A stretch of 64,000 bases of DNA from Mesorhizobium_K sp040049215 (GCF_040049215.1 NZ_JBDZDN010000004.1:248001-312000), one strand, 5' to 3'. Counted from the stretch's first letter, positions 34,448 to 43,778 are shown. Notes: generated by a model from the letters alone, not told the origin. A program made the numbers and translations.

Positions 34448-34969
34448 ATGACATCCAGGCGAAAACTTCTATTAGGTGCATCGGTTCTCGCCGCGGCGGG
34501 GTCGCTGATGCCCGGCTTTGCGATGGCCGCGGAAGGCATGGCGGATTTTCTGTTCGTCCAGACGGCCGACGCAATGAGCTTCGACAAAGCGACGAGCAAA
34601 CTGACGCTTCACGATATCGGCGGCTCTACGCTTTTCTTCTCGGATCGCCCGGAGCGTATTGCCGGAAACATGAAGACGGCTGCCTTCATCCCGTTCTGGA
34701 GCAAAGGCAAGGACAGCTTCCTGTCCGATCCGCCGAACGCCGATCTTTCGATCCTTGAGGGAAACGAGCTCAAGCAGGTGGTCGTTGTCCTTGAGAACCC
34801 GGAGTTGTCCGGTAACGACCTCACCTATTCGGTGAAGGTGGTCAGCGGTGAAGTGCCCGAGAAGGGTTCCGACGTTTCGGTCTTCATCGACATCATCGGC
34901 ATGCCCTTGACCCCCGTTTCCTATGCGGCCGTGGCGCGCCGTACCTATCGGCGAGCCGTCTTGTACTGA
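34448..34969 (+). CDS. Exported protein of unknown function with Tat-type signal
   Basis: A 173-residue protein with a twin-arginine-type signal (SRRKLLLGASVLAAAGSLMP, cleavage after GFAMA). The mature part, FVQTADAMSFDKATSKLTLH, GGSTLFFSDRPERIAGNMKT and AAFIPFWSKGKDSFLSDPPN, has no motif I can name. ATG 34448 with GGAAGGAG is clear. It is co-directional with the sulfatase gene 93 bases downstream and may belong with that block. Base composition appears less GC-rich than in the flagellar genes. Confidence 0.75.
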   Translation: MTSRRKLLLGASVLAAAGSLMPGFAMAAEGMADFLFVQTADAMSFDKATSKLTLHDIGGSTLFFSDRPERIAGNMKTAAFIPFWSKGKDSFLSDPPNADLSILEGNELKQVVVVLENPELSGNDLTYSVKVVSGEVPEKGSDVSVFIDIIGMPLTPVSYAAVARRTYRRAVLY

Positions 34970-35062
34970 GACACGGACACAGCGCCGAAAAGCTAAGACA
35001 TCTACAGGGGACAACACGCCGAAAGATCCAACCACATCCAAGGGAAGCGCCGGAGGCCTGTC

Positions 35063-37477
35063 ATGAAATCTCGCACGTTGTTGCTAACCTCATTACTGAT
35101 CTCAACCGGGTTCTACATTGCGCCGGTCCACGCGCAGACGACAACCGGCGCACCTGGATCAGCTGAATCGACGACCACCATCGACGGACGCTATCTGCCC
35201 AACCCGCCGCAGCCGTTCGGGGGTGACATTCAGACCAATGCCGGACAGTCGAAGCCCTACTGGCCGGCGCGCATCGTTCCGCCCAAGGGCGCACCCAATA
35301 TCCTGCTGATCATGACCGACGATGTGGGGTTCGCCGCGCCCGACACATTTGGCGGCGTGATCCCAACGCCGACGCTCGACCGCGTCGCCGCCGACGGGCT
35401 GCGCTACACAAGATTCCACACCACCGCGCTGTGCTCGCCCACACGGGCGGCGCTGCTTACCGGCCGCAACCATCACTCGGTCGCAACAGGCGTGGTCGTC
35501 GACCAAGCTACCGGTTATCCGGGCTATAATAGCGTGATACCGCGCGATGCGGTCGGCATTGGCGAGATTCTCCGGCAGAACGGCTACGCCACATCGTGGT
35601 ACGGCAAGGATCACAACGTGCCCCAGTGGGAGGCGAGCCAGGCTGGCCCCTTCCACAACTGGCCGACCGGACCCGTCAAGGGCTTCGACTACTACTACGG
35701 ATTCATTGGCGACGATTCGAGTCAGTGGCAGTCGAACAATCTGTTCCGCAACACCACGCCGATCGAGCCGTACCTCGGCAAGCCCGGCTGGAACATGATC
35801 ACCGCCATGGCTGATGACGCGATCCAGCACATCAAGACGCTCAACGATGTGCAGCCCGACCGGCCGTTGATGGTTTACTACGCGCCCGGCGGCACGCACT
35901 CGCCGCATCACCCGACCAAGGAGTGGGTCGACAAGATCAGCGCGATGCATCTCTTCGATGAGGGCTGGAACAAGCTCCGCGACACGATCTTCGCCAACCA
36001 GAAGAAGCTTGGCGTGATTCCCCAGGATGCCGAGCTCACGCCCTGGCCCAGCACCATACCGGAGTGGGATACGCTCTCACCCGAGGCCAAGAAGCTCTTT
36101 ATCCGCCAGGCCGATGTCTATGCGGCCTATCTAGCGTATACGGACCATGAGATTGGCCGCGTCATCCAGGCAGTCCAGGATGCCGGCAAACTCGACGATA
36201 CACTGATCATCTACGTCAGCGGCGACAATGGCGCGAGCCCCGAGGGTACGCTCAACGGCCTGTTCAACGAGTTCGCCGTCGCCAATGCCGTGAGCCCGAC
36301 GGTCGAAATGAACATGAAGTTCTACGACGCCTGGGGCACCGACCAGACTTATCCGCACTATGCGGTCGGCTGGGCCTGGGCCTGGAATACGCCGTATCAG
36401 TGGACCAAGCAGGTTTCTTCGCACTTCGGCGGCACCCGCAACGGAATGGCCATGTCCTGGCCTGCGCGCATCAAGGACAAGGGCGGCATTCGCAACCAGT
36501 TCGGTCACGTGATCGACATCGTGCCCACAATCCTCGAAGCGGCGAGCCTTCCCTAGCCGGTTTCGGTGAACGGTGTGGCGCAGCGGCCGATCGAAGGTGT
36601 CAGCATGGCGTATACCTGGGATGACGCCAAAGCGTCGGACCGTCATACGACCCAGTATTTCGAGATGTTCGGCTCTCGCGGCATCTATAACGACGGCTGG
36701 ATCGCGTCGGCGCCGCCAGTGGGCGCGCCCTGGATCATCACATTGGAAAAGCCGCCGGCAGATGTCATGAACGGCTTCAAGTGGGAACTCTATGATACCA
36801 ACAAGGACTGGACGCAGGCGCACGACCTGGCCGCCGAGATGCCGGACAAGCTGCGCGACATGCAGCAGTTGTTCACGATGGAGGCCGCCAAGTATGGGGT
36901 GTTTCCGCTCGACGACACGCGCCTGACAAGGTTCATTGCGGAAAAGCCGAGTTACGCCCCGGGCCGCACCGATTTCACCTATTCGGGGACGGTCATGAAC
37001 GTGCCATTCCCCGAAACCGGCTCGGCGCCGAGCCTGCTCAACAAGTCCTACACGATCACTGCCGAGATCGAGGTGCCAGAAGGCGGCGGCGAAGGCATGC
37101 TGATGACCGACGGCGGCCGCTTTGCCGGATACGGCTTCTATCTGCTGAAGGGCGTGCCGGTGTTCACCTGGGATTTGATTGACCTTGAGCGCATCAAGTG
37201 GAAGGGCAAGACGGCGCTCACAGCGGGCAAGCACACGCTGGAGTTCGACTGGAAATACGACGGTCCGGGTCTCGGCAAGGGCGGAACCGGCACGCTGACG
37301 GTGGATGGAGCAGTCGCCGACAGCCACCCCATGCCAAAGAGCCTGCCAATCGCCCTCGCCTGGGACGAAACCTTCAACGTAGGCATCGACACCGGTACGT
37401 CAGTGGACGACGGCGACTATCAGGTGCCGTTCGCCTTCACCGGAACCATCGACAAGCTGACGGTGCAGTTGCACTGA
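35063..37477 (+). pseudogene. Arylsulfatase gene interrupted by one in-frame TAG
   Basis: Without the stop the frame would encode about 804 residues, the size of the large arylsulfatases. Residues 1-25 are a signal peptide (FYIAPVHAQ). The metal pair TDD (85-87), the formylglycine motif Cys124-Ser-Pro-Thr-Arg in LCSPTRAALLTGRN, WYGKDHN, GGTHSPHH and YVSGDNGASP are all present. TAG at 36554-36556 follows AASLP, and the same frame continues PVSVNGVAQRPIEGVSMAYT. One base change (CAG or GAG to TAG) explains it. The first part alone (35063-36556, 497 residues) keeps the listed catalytic residues but lacks the C-terminal domain. Confidence 0.85.
36566..37477 (+). CDS. C-terminal fragment of the interrupted arylsulfatase
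   Basis: This is the downstream piece after the TAG, in the same frame. It starts at the first possible GTG (36566) and has 303 residues; ATG 36605 is another option. It holds the end of the sulfatase domain (DRHTTQYFEMFGSRGIYNDG) and a beta-rich C-terminal domain (YTITAEIEVPEGGGEGMLMT, TGTSVDDGDYQVPFAFTGTI, KLTVQLH). No strong ribosome site precedes it, and it has no signal peptide, so a separately made product would not be exported. Confidence 0.6.
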   Translation: MNGVAQRPIEGVSMAYTWDDAKASDRHTTQYFEMFGSRGIYNDGWIASAPPVGAPWIITLEKPPADVMNGFKWELYDTNKDWTQAHDLAAEMPDKLRDMQQLFTMEAAKYGVFPLDDTRLTRFIAEKPSYAPGRTDFTYSGTVMNVPFPETGSAPSLLNKSYTITAEIEVPEGGGEGMLMTDGGRFAGYGFYLLKGVPVFTWDLIDLERIKWKGKTALTAGKHTLEFDWKYDGPGLGKGGTGTLTVDGAVADSHPMPKSLPIALAWDETFNVGIDTGTSVDDGDYQVPFAFTGTIDKLTVQLH

Positions 37478-37524
37478 ACGCGGTCCGGCTCAGCTGGCGA
37501 CGCCCCAAGATCGGGGCGCCGCCG

Positions 37525-37620
37525 GCCATGTCAGGCACGCAGCGAACATGCGCGACAGCGGCCACTCGGCACCTTCGCCGTCGGTGAGCACACGGCAGAA
37601 CACACGGCTGCCCGGAGCGT
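37525..37620 (-). pseudogene. Decayed 97-base fragment of an ornithine/lysine decarboxylase gene
   Basis: The stretch matches 32391-32487 inside the intact decarboxylase gene, in the same strand sense, with about a dozen mismatches and one single-base gap by eye. The identical core includes GACAGCGGCCACTCGGC. No flanking homology was found on either side. It must come from a lost paralogue or from a partial duplication. Confidence 0.8.
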
Positions 37621-37751
37621 CGCTTCACGCCGCTGGCCATGCGGCTGACCGCGTATCATACGGCAATTTACATTCCGCGTTTGTTTGCATTGCCCTACGT
37701 CAACTTGGAATATACATTCTGCGCGCAACCAACTTCAGATACGAGGGAACC

Positions 37752-39956
37752 ATGCGAAAGTCCTGCAGAACAAGGGCGCTGCTTGCTTCGGCGGCAACTC
37801 TGTTGGTTTGTGGCGCGGCCCATTCGCAAGAACGGAACGCATATTTCGGACAGACCCATCAGCACACCAGTTGGTCGCTGGACGCCTACATCCTCGGCAA
37901 CACGGTGACCGGGCCAGAAGAGGCCTACCAGTATTCGATGGGACAGCCGATCAAGCATCCCGCCGGCTATGACGTCAAAATCAAGACGCCGCTCGATTTT
38001 CAGGGCGTGACGGATCACTCAGAATATGTGGGAGTCGTGAGGCTGGCGAACGATCCTAATTCGCCGCTCAGCAAGCTTCCGATCGCGCAAAAGCTCAAGG
38101 TGACGAAGGACAATACGGCGGTAAAGATATTCCAGTGGCTGGCCGGCAGCATCGCGCACAGTCAGCCGATCACGGAGCTGCTGGATCCCGCGATCATGAA
38201 CTCGGTCTGGAAGCAGAACAACGAGATCGCGGACAAATATTACAGACCGGGCGAGTTCACGACGTTCTGCTCCTACGAATGGACGTCGATGCCGCAAAGC
38301 CAGAACATGCATCGCAACGTGTTCTTCAAGGACTGCGCGAAAGTTCCCGAGGCGCCATTCAGCGCGATCGATTCCGACCATCCCGAGGATCTCTGGAACT
38401 GGATGGATGGCCAGAGGAAGTCAGGCAACGAAGCCTTGGCGATATCGCACAATGCGAACCTCTCCAACGGCATCATGTTTCCGATCGAGGTCGACAGCAA
38501 AGGCAATCCGATCGACGCTGCCTGGGCGCAGCAGCGGATGACGAACGAACCGCTGACCGAGATCAAGCAGGTCAAGGGCACATCCGAAACGCATCCCGAT
38601 CTCTCGCCAAACGACGAGTTCGCGGGCTTTGAGATCATGAGCTACCTGATCGGCATCGATAACAGCTTTTCGAGGCTGAACGGCAGCTATACCCGGCAGG
38701 CCTATGAGAACGGATTGGCCATGCAGGACACGCGCGGCTACAATCCGTACAAATTCGGCGTCTTGGGCGCCGGCGACTCGCACAACACGGCAACCGCCTA
38801 TTCGCAATCGGACTACTTTGGCGACCATGCGTTGGTCGACCCCACACCGGAGGTCCGGTTGTCCGGTGTCGTCGCTTCCGGCATGGATGTCCTGGAAACC
38901 GGAACGTCCGGCCTGGGTGGTGTGTGGGCAGAAGAAAATACCCGGGAATCCATCTTCGCCGCCATGCAGCGCCGAGAGGTGTTCGGCACCAGCGGCGTGC
39001 GGCTCAAGCTGCGCCTCTTCGGCGGATGGGACTATGACAAGGGCATGCTGTCGCAAACCGACTGGGTGAAGGCCGCTTATGCGGGCGGCGTTCCCATGGG
39101 TGGCGATCTCAGCCAGGCTGAAGGCAAGGTGCCATCATTCGTGGTCTGGGCGATGAAGGACCCGGTCGATGGGAATCTCGACCGCATCCAGATCGTCAAG
39201 GGATGGACCAAGGACGGCCAGATATTCGAGAAGATCTTCGACGTCGCCTGGTCCGGCGAACGTCAACCCGATCCCGTCACGGGCAAACTTCCGCCCGTCG
39301 GCAACACGGTCGACATCACCAAGGCGACCTATACGAATGACATTGGCGCAGTGGAGTTGAAGGCCGTCTGGAGCGATCCGGAATTCGACGCCAGCCAGCA
39401 CGCATTTTATTATGCGCGCGCGCTGCAGATACCGACTCCGCGTTGGAGCACATACGATGCGAAAAAGCTGGGTATTGTTCCGCCCGGCAACGCGCCCGCA
39501 ACGATCCAGGAGCGCGCCTGGAGCACGCCGATCTGGTACACGCCGACGGAGGCCGACGCCGCCAAGGCCGAGGCTGGCCTGACGGTTGCAGACCTGCTCA
39601 AGAACGGAGCGACGGCGCTTGGCGACGATGATCTCAAGCAGCTCGTCGTCGGCAAGAATCTCACTGTTCGTAACAATGTGACCGGTCAGTTGTCGAACGT
39701 GCTGTTCGGAGTGGACGGCAAGCGCATCATCACCGAAATCGACGGCTCTCCGGCGAAAGGTGGCGATCTGTTGCAGGTGATGCACAGCGTTTCCAACTCT
39801 TCGGCAAGTTACGAGATCAAGGACGGGCACATCGTCACGACCCTCGAAGGCACCCCGTTCGAACTGACGGTCTATCGTTCCGGTGACAAATACGTGGCGG
39901 CCCGCAGCAATGAGTTCGGCTACGCAAACTACGAGGTGGAAGCTGTCGAGCGGTAG
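37752..39956 (+). CDS. DUF3604 family exported hydrolase (PHP-like)
   Basis: A 734-residue protein with a signal peptide (LLASAATLLVCGAAHSQE). The mature N-terminus has His-x-His (YFGQTHQHTSWSLDAY), then DFQGVTDHSEYVG, YEWTSMPQSQNMHRNVFF, ALAISHNAN and FGVLGAGDSHN, a set of metal-ligand-like residues as in PHP-type metallohydrolases. Family function is unknown. ATG 37752 follows GAGGGAAC; the frame is open to 37548 but that part crosses the decarboxylase remnant and is not coding. It lies between the sulfatase and isomerase genes. Confidence 0.88.
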   Translation: MRKSCRTRALLASAATLLVCGAAHSQERNAYFGQTHQHTSWSLDAYILGNTVTGPEEAYQYSMGQPIKHPAGYDVKIKTPLDFQGVTDHSEYVGVVRLANDPNSPLSKLPIAQKLKVTKDNTAVKIFQWLAGSIAHSQPITELLDPAIMNSVWKQNNEIADKYYRPGEFTTFCSYEWTSMPQSQNMHRNVFFKDCAKVPEAPFSAIDSDHPEDLWNWMDGQRKSGNEALAISHNANLSNGIMFPIEVDSKGNPIDAAWAQQRMTNEPLTEIKQVKGTSETHPDLSPNDEFAGFEIMSYLIGIDNSFSRLNGSYTRQAYENGLAMQDTRGYNPYKFGVLGAGDSHNTATAYSQSDYFGDHALVDPTPEVRLSGVVASGMDVLETGTSGLGGVWAEENTRESIFAAMQRREVFGTSGVRLKLRLFGGWDYDKGMLSQTDWVKAAYAGGVPMGGDLSQAEGKVPSFVVWAMKDPVDGNLDRIQIVKGWTKDGQIFEKIFDVAWSGERQPDPVTGKLPPVGNTVDITKATYTNDIGAVELKAVWSDPEFDASQHAFYYARALQIPTPRWSTYDAKKLGIVPPGNAPATIQERAWSTPIWYTPTEADAAKAEAGLTVADLLKNGATALGDDDLKQLVVGKNLTVRNNVTGQLSNVLFGVDGKRIITEIDGSPAKGGDLLQVMHSVSNSSASYEIKDGHIVTTLEGTPFELTVYRSGDKYVAARSNEFGYANYEVEAVER

Positions 39957-40019
39957 CGACGGCCGTATCGTCCAAGAACCACCACTGCGAAATCGCTGGT
40001 TCCGACCGGGGAGCAGAAA

Positions 40020-41159
40020 TTGGGACTGTTGTTCGCTATCGGTTTGGGACGACCTGCCGTAGGGTCGCTGCTGGCGTCAGCTTTCCTATTGGGTGGTGTG
40101 GTTTCGTCGCTGGCCTGCCCCATCTGCCAATCTGCCCTTGAAATGACGAAGGGGCAGAAACTGGACCTGTCGGATCATGCCGTGCTCGCCGTCCCGTCAG
40201 GCGAGCCCGGACGCTTCCGCGTTCTTGAGACTATCAAAGGCAAACCCGGAGTTGGCACGATTCTCGTGGACCAAGGTCTGCCTGCGGTTGAAGGCGGCAG
40301 GCCGCTTCTGATGCTGCGTAACGAACCGGGGCAGAGGTGGGAGATCCTCGGTGCAATCGGAGCAGAATACGGTCCGTGGCTGCGTCAGGTCGTCGAAGCC
40401 GATGGAGTGGAGCGACCTGAACGACAACGTTCATCGCCGTGGTCTTTTGTCCCAGACTCGTTGACCGAGGCCGAGTGGATCAAACGTATCGGTGTCGTGG
40501 TGGCCAATCTCGAAAGCTCCGATCCGCTGGCTGCCGAGATCGCCTATGATGAAATTTCACGCGCGCCCTACAGCGCCCTCCGCCTGCTCGGACCGCAGCT
40601 TGATGCGAAGCGGCTTTCGGCCTGGATTGACGACCCGGCTTTGGCGTCGCGGCGCTCGGGTTATACGCTCCTGCTAGGCCTGACCGGCGAGCAAGCCGAG
40701 GCTGAGGTACTGGAGGAGAAAATAGAGCAGGCTTGGTCCGCGCGAGATGCCGACAACCTTTCAGCAATGCTTGCAGCCGACCTGGAACTCCGCGGCCCGG
40801 CGCGCGTCGCATGGATCGAAAAGATGTACCTCGCCGAGCATCAACGCACCCTGCCGGAGATCAGGGCTGCCCTACTCGCGCTCAGCGTTCATGGTGGCGC
40901 GGATGGCAAGGTATCGCGCAAGCGGGTCGTCGAGGCCTATCGCAACTTTATCAGAGTGCGCAGTCAGATGGCGGCGCTCGTAGCCGTTGAACTGGCCGAC
41001 TGGGAGGCGTGGGATGCGACGCCAGACTATGTCGATATTGTCAGGTCAAAGGTTGTTGAAGATCCCGCCGGGCAGTTCGCTATCCTCAGCTATCTCAAGA
41101 GCAGTCCCGTCGCTGCCGGGCAGGCAGCGTTGTTCGCCCGACAGAATAGCCCTGAGTAG
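40020..41159 (+). CDS. Exported protein of unknown function with CPIC motif
   Basis: A 379-residue protein that I do not recognise. From TTG 40020, with GGGAG seven bases upstream, it has a hydrophobic leader (GSLLASAFLLGGVVSSLA) followed by CPICQSALEM, a Cys pair at the mature N-terminus that could bind metal or heme or carry a lipid. The next 100 residues look like a beta domain (RFRVLETIKGKPGVGTILVD). The last 200 are helical repeats (EIAYDEISRAPYSALRLLGP; ASRRSGYTLLLGLTGEQAEA). It is 9 bases upstream of the isomerase gene, so they are probably co-transcribed. Confidence 0.75.
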   Translation: MGLLFAIGLGRPAVGSLLASAFLLGGVVSSLACPICQSALEMTKGQKLDLSDHAVLAVPSGEPGRFRVLETIKGKPGVGTILVDQGLPAVEGGRPLLMLRNEPGQRWEILGAIGAEYGPWLRQVVEADGVERPERQRSSPWSFVPDSLTEAEWIKRIGVVVANLESSDPLAAEIAYDEISRAPYSALRLLGPQLDAKRLSAWIDDPALASRRSGYTLLLGLTGEQAEAEVLEEKIEQAWSARDADNLSAMLAADLELRGPARVAWIEKMYLAEHQRTLPEIRAALLALSVHGGADGKVSRKRVVEAYRNFIRVRSQMAALVAVELADWEAWDATPDYVDIVRSKVVEDPAGQFAILSYLKSSPVAAGQAALFARQNSPE

Positions 41160-41168
41160 GCGTAAGCG

Positions 41169-42110
41169 ATGAGCACACTTCATAATCCACAAAATAGATG
41201 GCAACGAGTGCTGAGCGAGCCGCTTGTGCACTTCTTCGCTGTCGGCGCGATACTGTTCGGCGCCTACTGGCTCTTCAACAAGGAACCGGAGGCGGCGGCC
41301 GGCGGACAGCAGATCGAGATCAGCGCAAACGACATACGCCAGATGGCGGTCGCCTGGCTGGCACAAGGGCGGCCGCCGCTGACCCGGGACGAGCTGCAAA
41401 GTCTCATCGACCAGAAGATCTCGGAAGAGGTGCTGTTCCGCGAGGGAATGGCTCTCGGCCTCGATCGCAACGACGAGATCATCAAGCGCCGGGTCGCTCA
41501 GAAGATGGATTTCCTGGCGGCCGACGTCGCCTCCATGCAGGAGCCCGAGAAGGCCGAACTGGTGGAGTGGTTCTCCAAGAATTCCGACCGCTTCGCGCTT
41601 CCACCGCGCGCGAGCTTCCGGCAGCTCTATTTCTCTCCCGACAGACGTGGCCCCACCGCGCGCAGCGATGCGGAGACGGCGCTCCAGGCCATTGCCGGAA
41701 AACGTGCCGACTCCCCGGAGGTCGCCGCGCTGGCCGACCCGTTCATCCTGCGCACATATTACAGAGACAGTACGCCCGACCAGTTGCTGAAGGAGTTCGG
41801 CCCCGCATTCGCCGCGGAACTTTTCACGCTCGATCCCGGCGGCTGGCGCGGTCCAGTTCAGTCGGGTTACGGCTGGCACCTCGTCTGGATAGACGCGATG
41901 GAACCGGGTCGCATTCCTGCCTTCGAAGAGGTGGAGGCCGACGTGAGGGCGGCTTGGCACGACGCCCGCTACCTGGAGGTCAAACGCGCCGCTCTCGACG
42001 AGATGCGTTCGCGCTACACGGTGGCCGTCGTTCCGCTCGATACGGTCGATCTCAACGACCTCATGCCGCCGGACCCGGCGAGCCTTCCCGCGGAACCAGC
42101 CTCGCAATGA
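41169..42110 (+). CDS. Membrane-anchored parvulin-type peptidyl-prolyl isomerase
   Basis: A 313-residue protein with one N-terminal membrane helix (VHFFAVGAILFGAYWLF) and a periplasmic chaperone layout: helical arm (LQSLIDQKISEEVLFREGMA, LDRNDEIIKRRVAQKMDFLA) and a PpiC-like domain (PPRASFRQLYFSPDRRG; FGPAFAAELFTLDPGGWRGP, QSGYGWHLVWI). It probably folds a partner in the periplasm. It overlaps the HupE-like gene by ATGA and follows the CPIC protein closely, so a shared envelope role is likely. Confidence 0.85.
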   Translation: MSTLHNPQNRWQRVLSEPLVHFFAVGAILFGAYWLFNKEPEAAAGGQQIEISANDIRQMAVAWLAQGRPPLTRDELQSLIDQKISEEVLFREGMALGLDRNDEIIKRRVAQKMDFLAADVASMQEPEKAELVEWFSKNSDRFALPPRASFRQLYFSPDRRGPTARSDAETALQAIAGKRADSPEVAALADPFILRTYYRDSTPDQLLKEFGPAFAAELFTLDPGGWRGPVQSGYGWHLVWIDAMEPGRIPAFEEVEADVRAAWHDARYLEVKRAALDEMRSRYTVAVVPLDTVDLNDLMPPDPASLPAEPASQ

Positions 42111-43123
42111 ACCACGCAGCTCGACCCTGTAAAGCAGGCGGATTGCTGCTTGCCTTGCTGATCGCGTTCTTTGCCGCGACCGTGGGCGTCTTCGCGCATG
42201 AGATCAGGCCCGCCTATCTACAGATCGATCAGGTCGGCCACAACCGCTTCAGCGTGCTCTGGCGCACGCCCATCCTGTCCGGGATGCGGCTGCCCGTCCT
42301 GCTGAAGTTTTCCGACGGCATCAAGCCGGTGACCGAGCCGTTGGAGCGTGAATTCTCCGACTCAGTGATCGAGCGGAGCACCATCGAATCCTCAGGCGGC
42401 CTGCCTGGCGAGCGCATAACATTTGTCGGGCTTCAGGCGACGATCACCGATGTCATGGTCCGGGTTAAACTGGAAGACGGGTCGGTCACCACGACGCTTG
42501 TGCGGCCGTCGCAGCCCTGGGTCGAAATCAAGGCGCGGCAGACCACGCTCGAGGTGGTCAAGGTGTTCGTCGTCAGCGGCATCGAGCACATTCTGTTTGG
42601 CTTCGACCATCTGCTGTTCGTGGCCGCGCTGATGCTGATCGTGCGCCGCTGGGGCATGCTGCTGAAGACGGTAACGGCTTTCACCGTGGCTCATTCGATC
42701 ACGCTGACCTGCGCCACGATGGGGTGGGTCAACCTGCCGTCAGGGCCCGTGGAGATCATGATTGCCTTCAGCATCGTTCTCGTTGGCGCCGAGATCATCA
42801 GGATGGAGCGCGGTGGAACCAGCCTGGCGATAGAATGGCCCTGGATTGTCGCATTTTTCTTCGGGCTGCTTCACGGCTTCGGATTTGCCGGCGCGCTTGC
42901 CGATTTCGGGCTGCCGCAAGGCGACATACCGCTCGCTTTGTTCTCCTTCAACGTCGGCGTCGAACTCGGTCAGCTGATGTTTATTGCAGCGATCCTGCTC
43001 GTCGTCCATTCGATCCGGCGAACCTTCGAAATTCCCCGGCGGGCGATCGTGGCATCTGCCTATGCAATAGGGATCGTCGCTGCCTACTGGAGCGTCGAGC
43101 GGCTGCATTCCGTATTCGGTTGA
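42107..43123 (+). CDS. HupE/UreJ family membrane protein
   Basis: A 338-residue protein with a signal peptide (LLLALLIAFFAATVGVFA-HEIRPAYLQI), a periplasmic beta domain (30-140) and about six membrane helices. The family signature GIEHILFGFDHLLFVAALML is clear, as are VAHSITLTCATMGWV and FFFGLLHGFGFAGALADFGL. HupE/UreJ relatives move Ni or Co, but this subgroup with a large N-terminal domain has no proven substrate. ATG 42107 overlaps the isomerase stop, a sign that the two are made together. Confidence 0.85.
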   Translation: MNHAARPCKAGGLLLALLIAFFAATVGVFAHEIRPAYLQIDQVGHNRFSVLWRTPILSGMRLPVLLKFSDGIKPVTEPLEREFSDSVIERSTIESSGGLPGERITFVGLQATITDVMVRVKLEDGSVTTTLVRPSQPWVEIKARQTTLEVVKVFVVSGIEHILFGFDHLLFVAALMLIVRRWGMLLKTVTAFTVAHSITLTCATMGWVNLPSGPVEIMIAFSIVLVGAEIIRMERGGTSLAIEWPWIVAFFFGLLHGFGFAGALADFGLPQGDIPLALFSFNVGVELGQLMFIAAILLVVHSIRRTFEIPRRAIVASAYAIGIVAAYWSVERLHSVFG

Positions 43124-43175
43124 CCGGGTGCAGGCTGCACGTTTTTTCGCTCGGGGGCTGTTGGCCTGCTTCCGC

Positions 43176-43778
43176 CTAAATCCCCGCCGCCGCCCTTATC
43201 GCGCACTGGATCAGGCGCAGGGTGAGTTCCCTGGACTTGCGCTCGGTAAGTTCGAGCTGCCCGAAACGCTGCCAGACCGGAAAGCTCATCAGCGCGGTGA
43301 CGACTTCCAGGGTACGCTTCGGCGGTTTGGCAGGCGCGAGCGCCTGTTCGACATAGGCCCCGACACCCGCTTCCACCGCCCTCAGGAAATAGTCGAGAGC
43401 GGGGATCAGATCGCGGTCGCGGCCGGCAAGGTGCAGCCGCAGCGCGCCGCGCCGATAGAAGGCGTCGATCTCCTCGACGAGTTTTTCGAGCCGCTCGTCC
43501 ACGCTGGTCAGTCCCTCGAAAACGGCGGCGGCGCCTTCGGCGGTCGGCGGCTGCATTTCCTGCCAGACATGGCCGCCGCAGGCCTGCACGAGGTCGCCAA
43601 GCGTCGGGAAATGGCGGTAGAGCGTCGCCTGGCCGAGGCCCGCGCGTTTGGCGATGTCGGAGAAGGTCGTCGGCGCCACGCCCTGCTCGTCATGCAGCTG
43701 CATGGTCGCCTGCAGGATGCGCTCGCGCGTCTTTTGCCAGTCGTCGGCGCGCTTGCGCATCTTGTATTCGCGAGGCAT
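43176..43778 (-). CDS. TetR family transcriptional regulator
   Basis: A 200-residue TetR protein. The HTH is at about 20-60 (RERILQATMQLHDEQGVAPT, FSDIAKRAGLGQATLYRHFP), and the ligand domain begins LGDLVQACGGHVW. ATG 43778 (MPREYKMRKRADDWQ) is chosen; the open frame continues upstream for 48 residues that do not look like TetR. It is convergent with the HupE-like gene and divergent from the response regulator gene, so either could be its target. Confidence 0.85.
   Translation of the reverse strand: MPREYKMRKRADDWQKTRERILQATMQLHDEQGVAPTTFSDIAKRAGLGQATLYRHFPTLGDLVQACGGHVWQEMQPPTAEGAAAVFEGLTSVDERLEKLVEEIDAFYRRGALRLHLAGRDRDLIPALDYFLRAVEAGVGAYVEQALAPAKPPKRTLEVVTALMSFPVWQRFGQLELTERKSRELTLRLIQCAIRAAAGI

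Noticed and set aside
37548..37751. N-terminal extension of the DUF3604 protein by 68 codons
   Set aside because: It crosses the decayed decarboxylase fragment, and ATG 37752 has a good ribosome site and gives a proper signal peptide.
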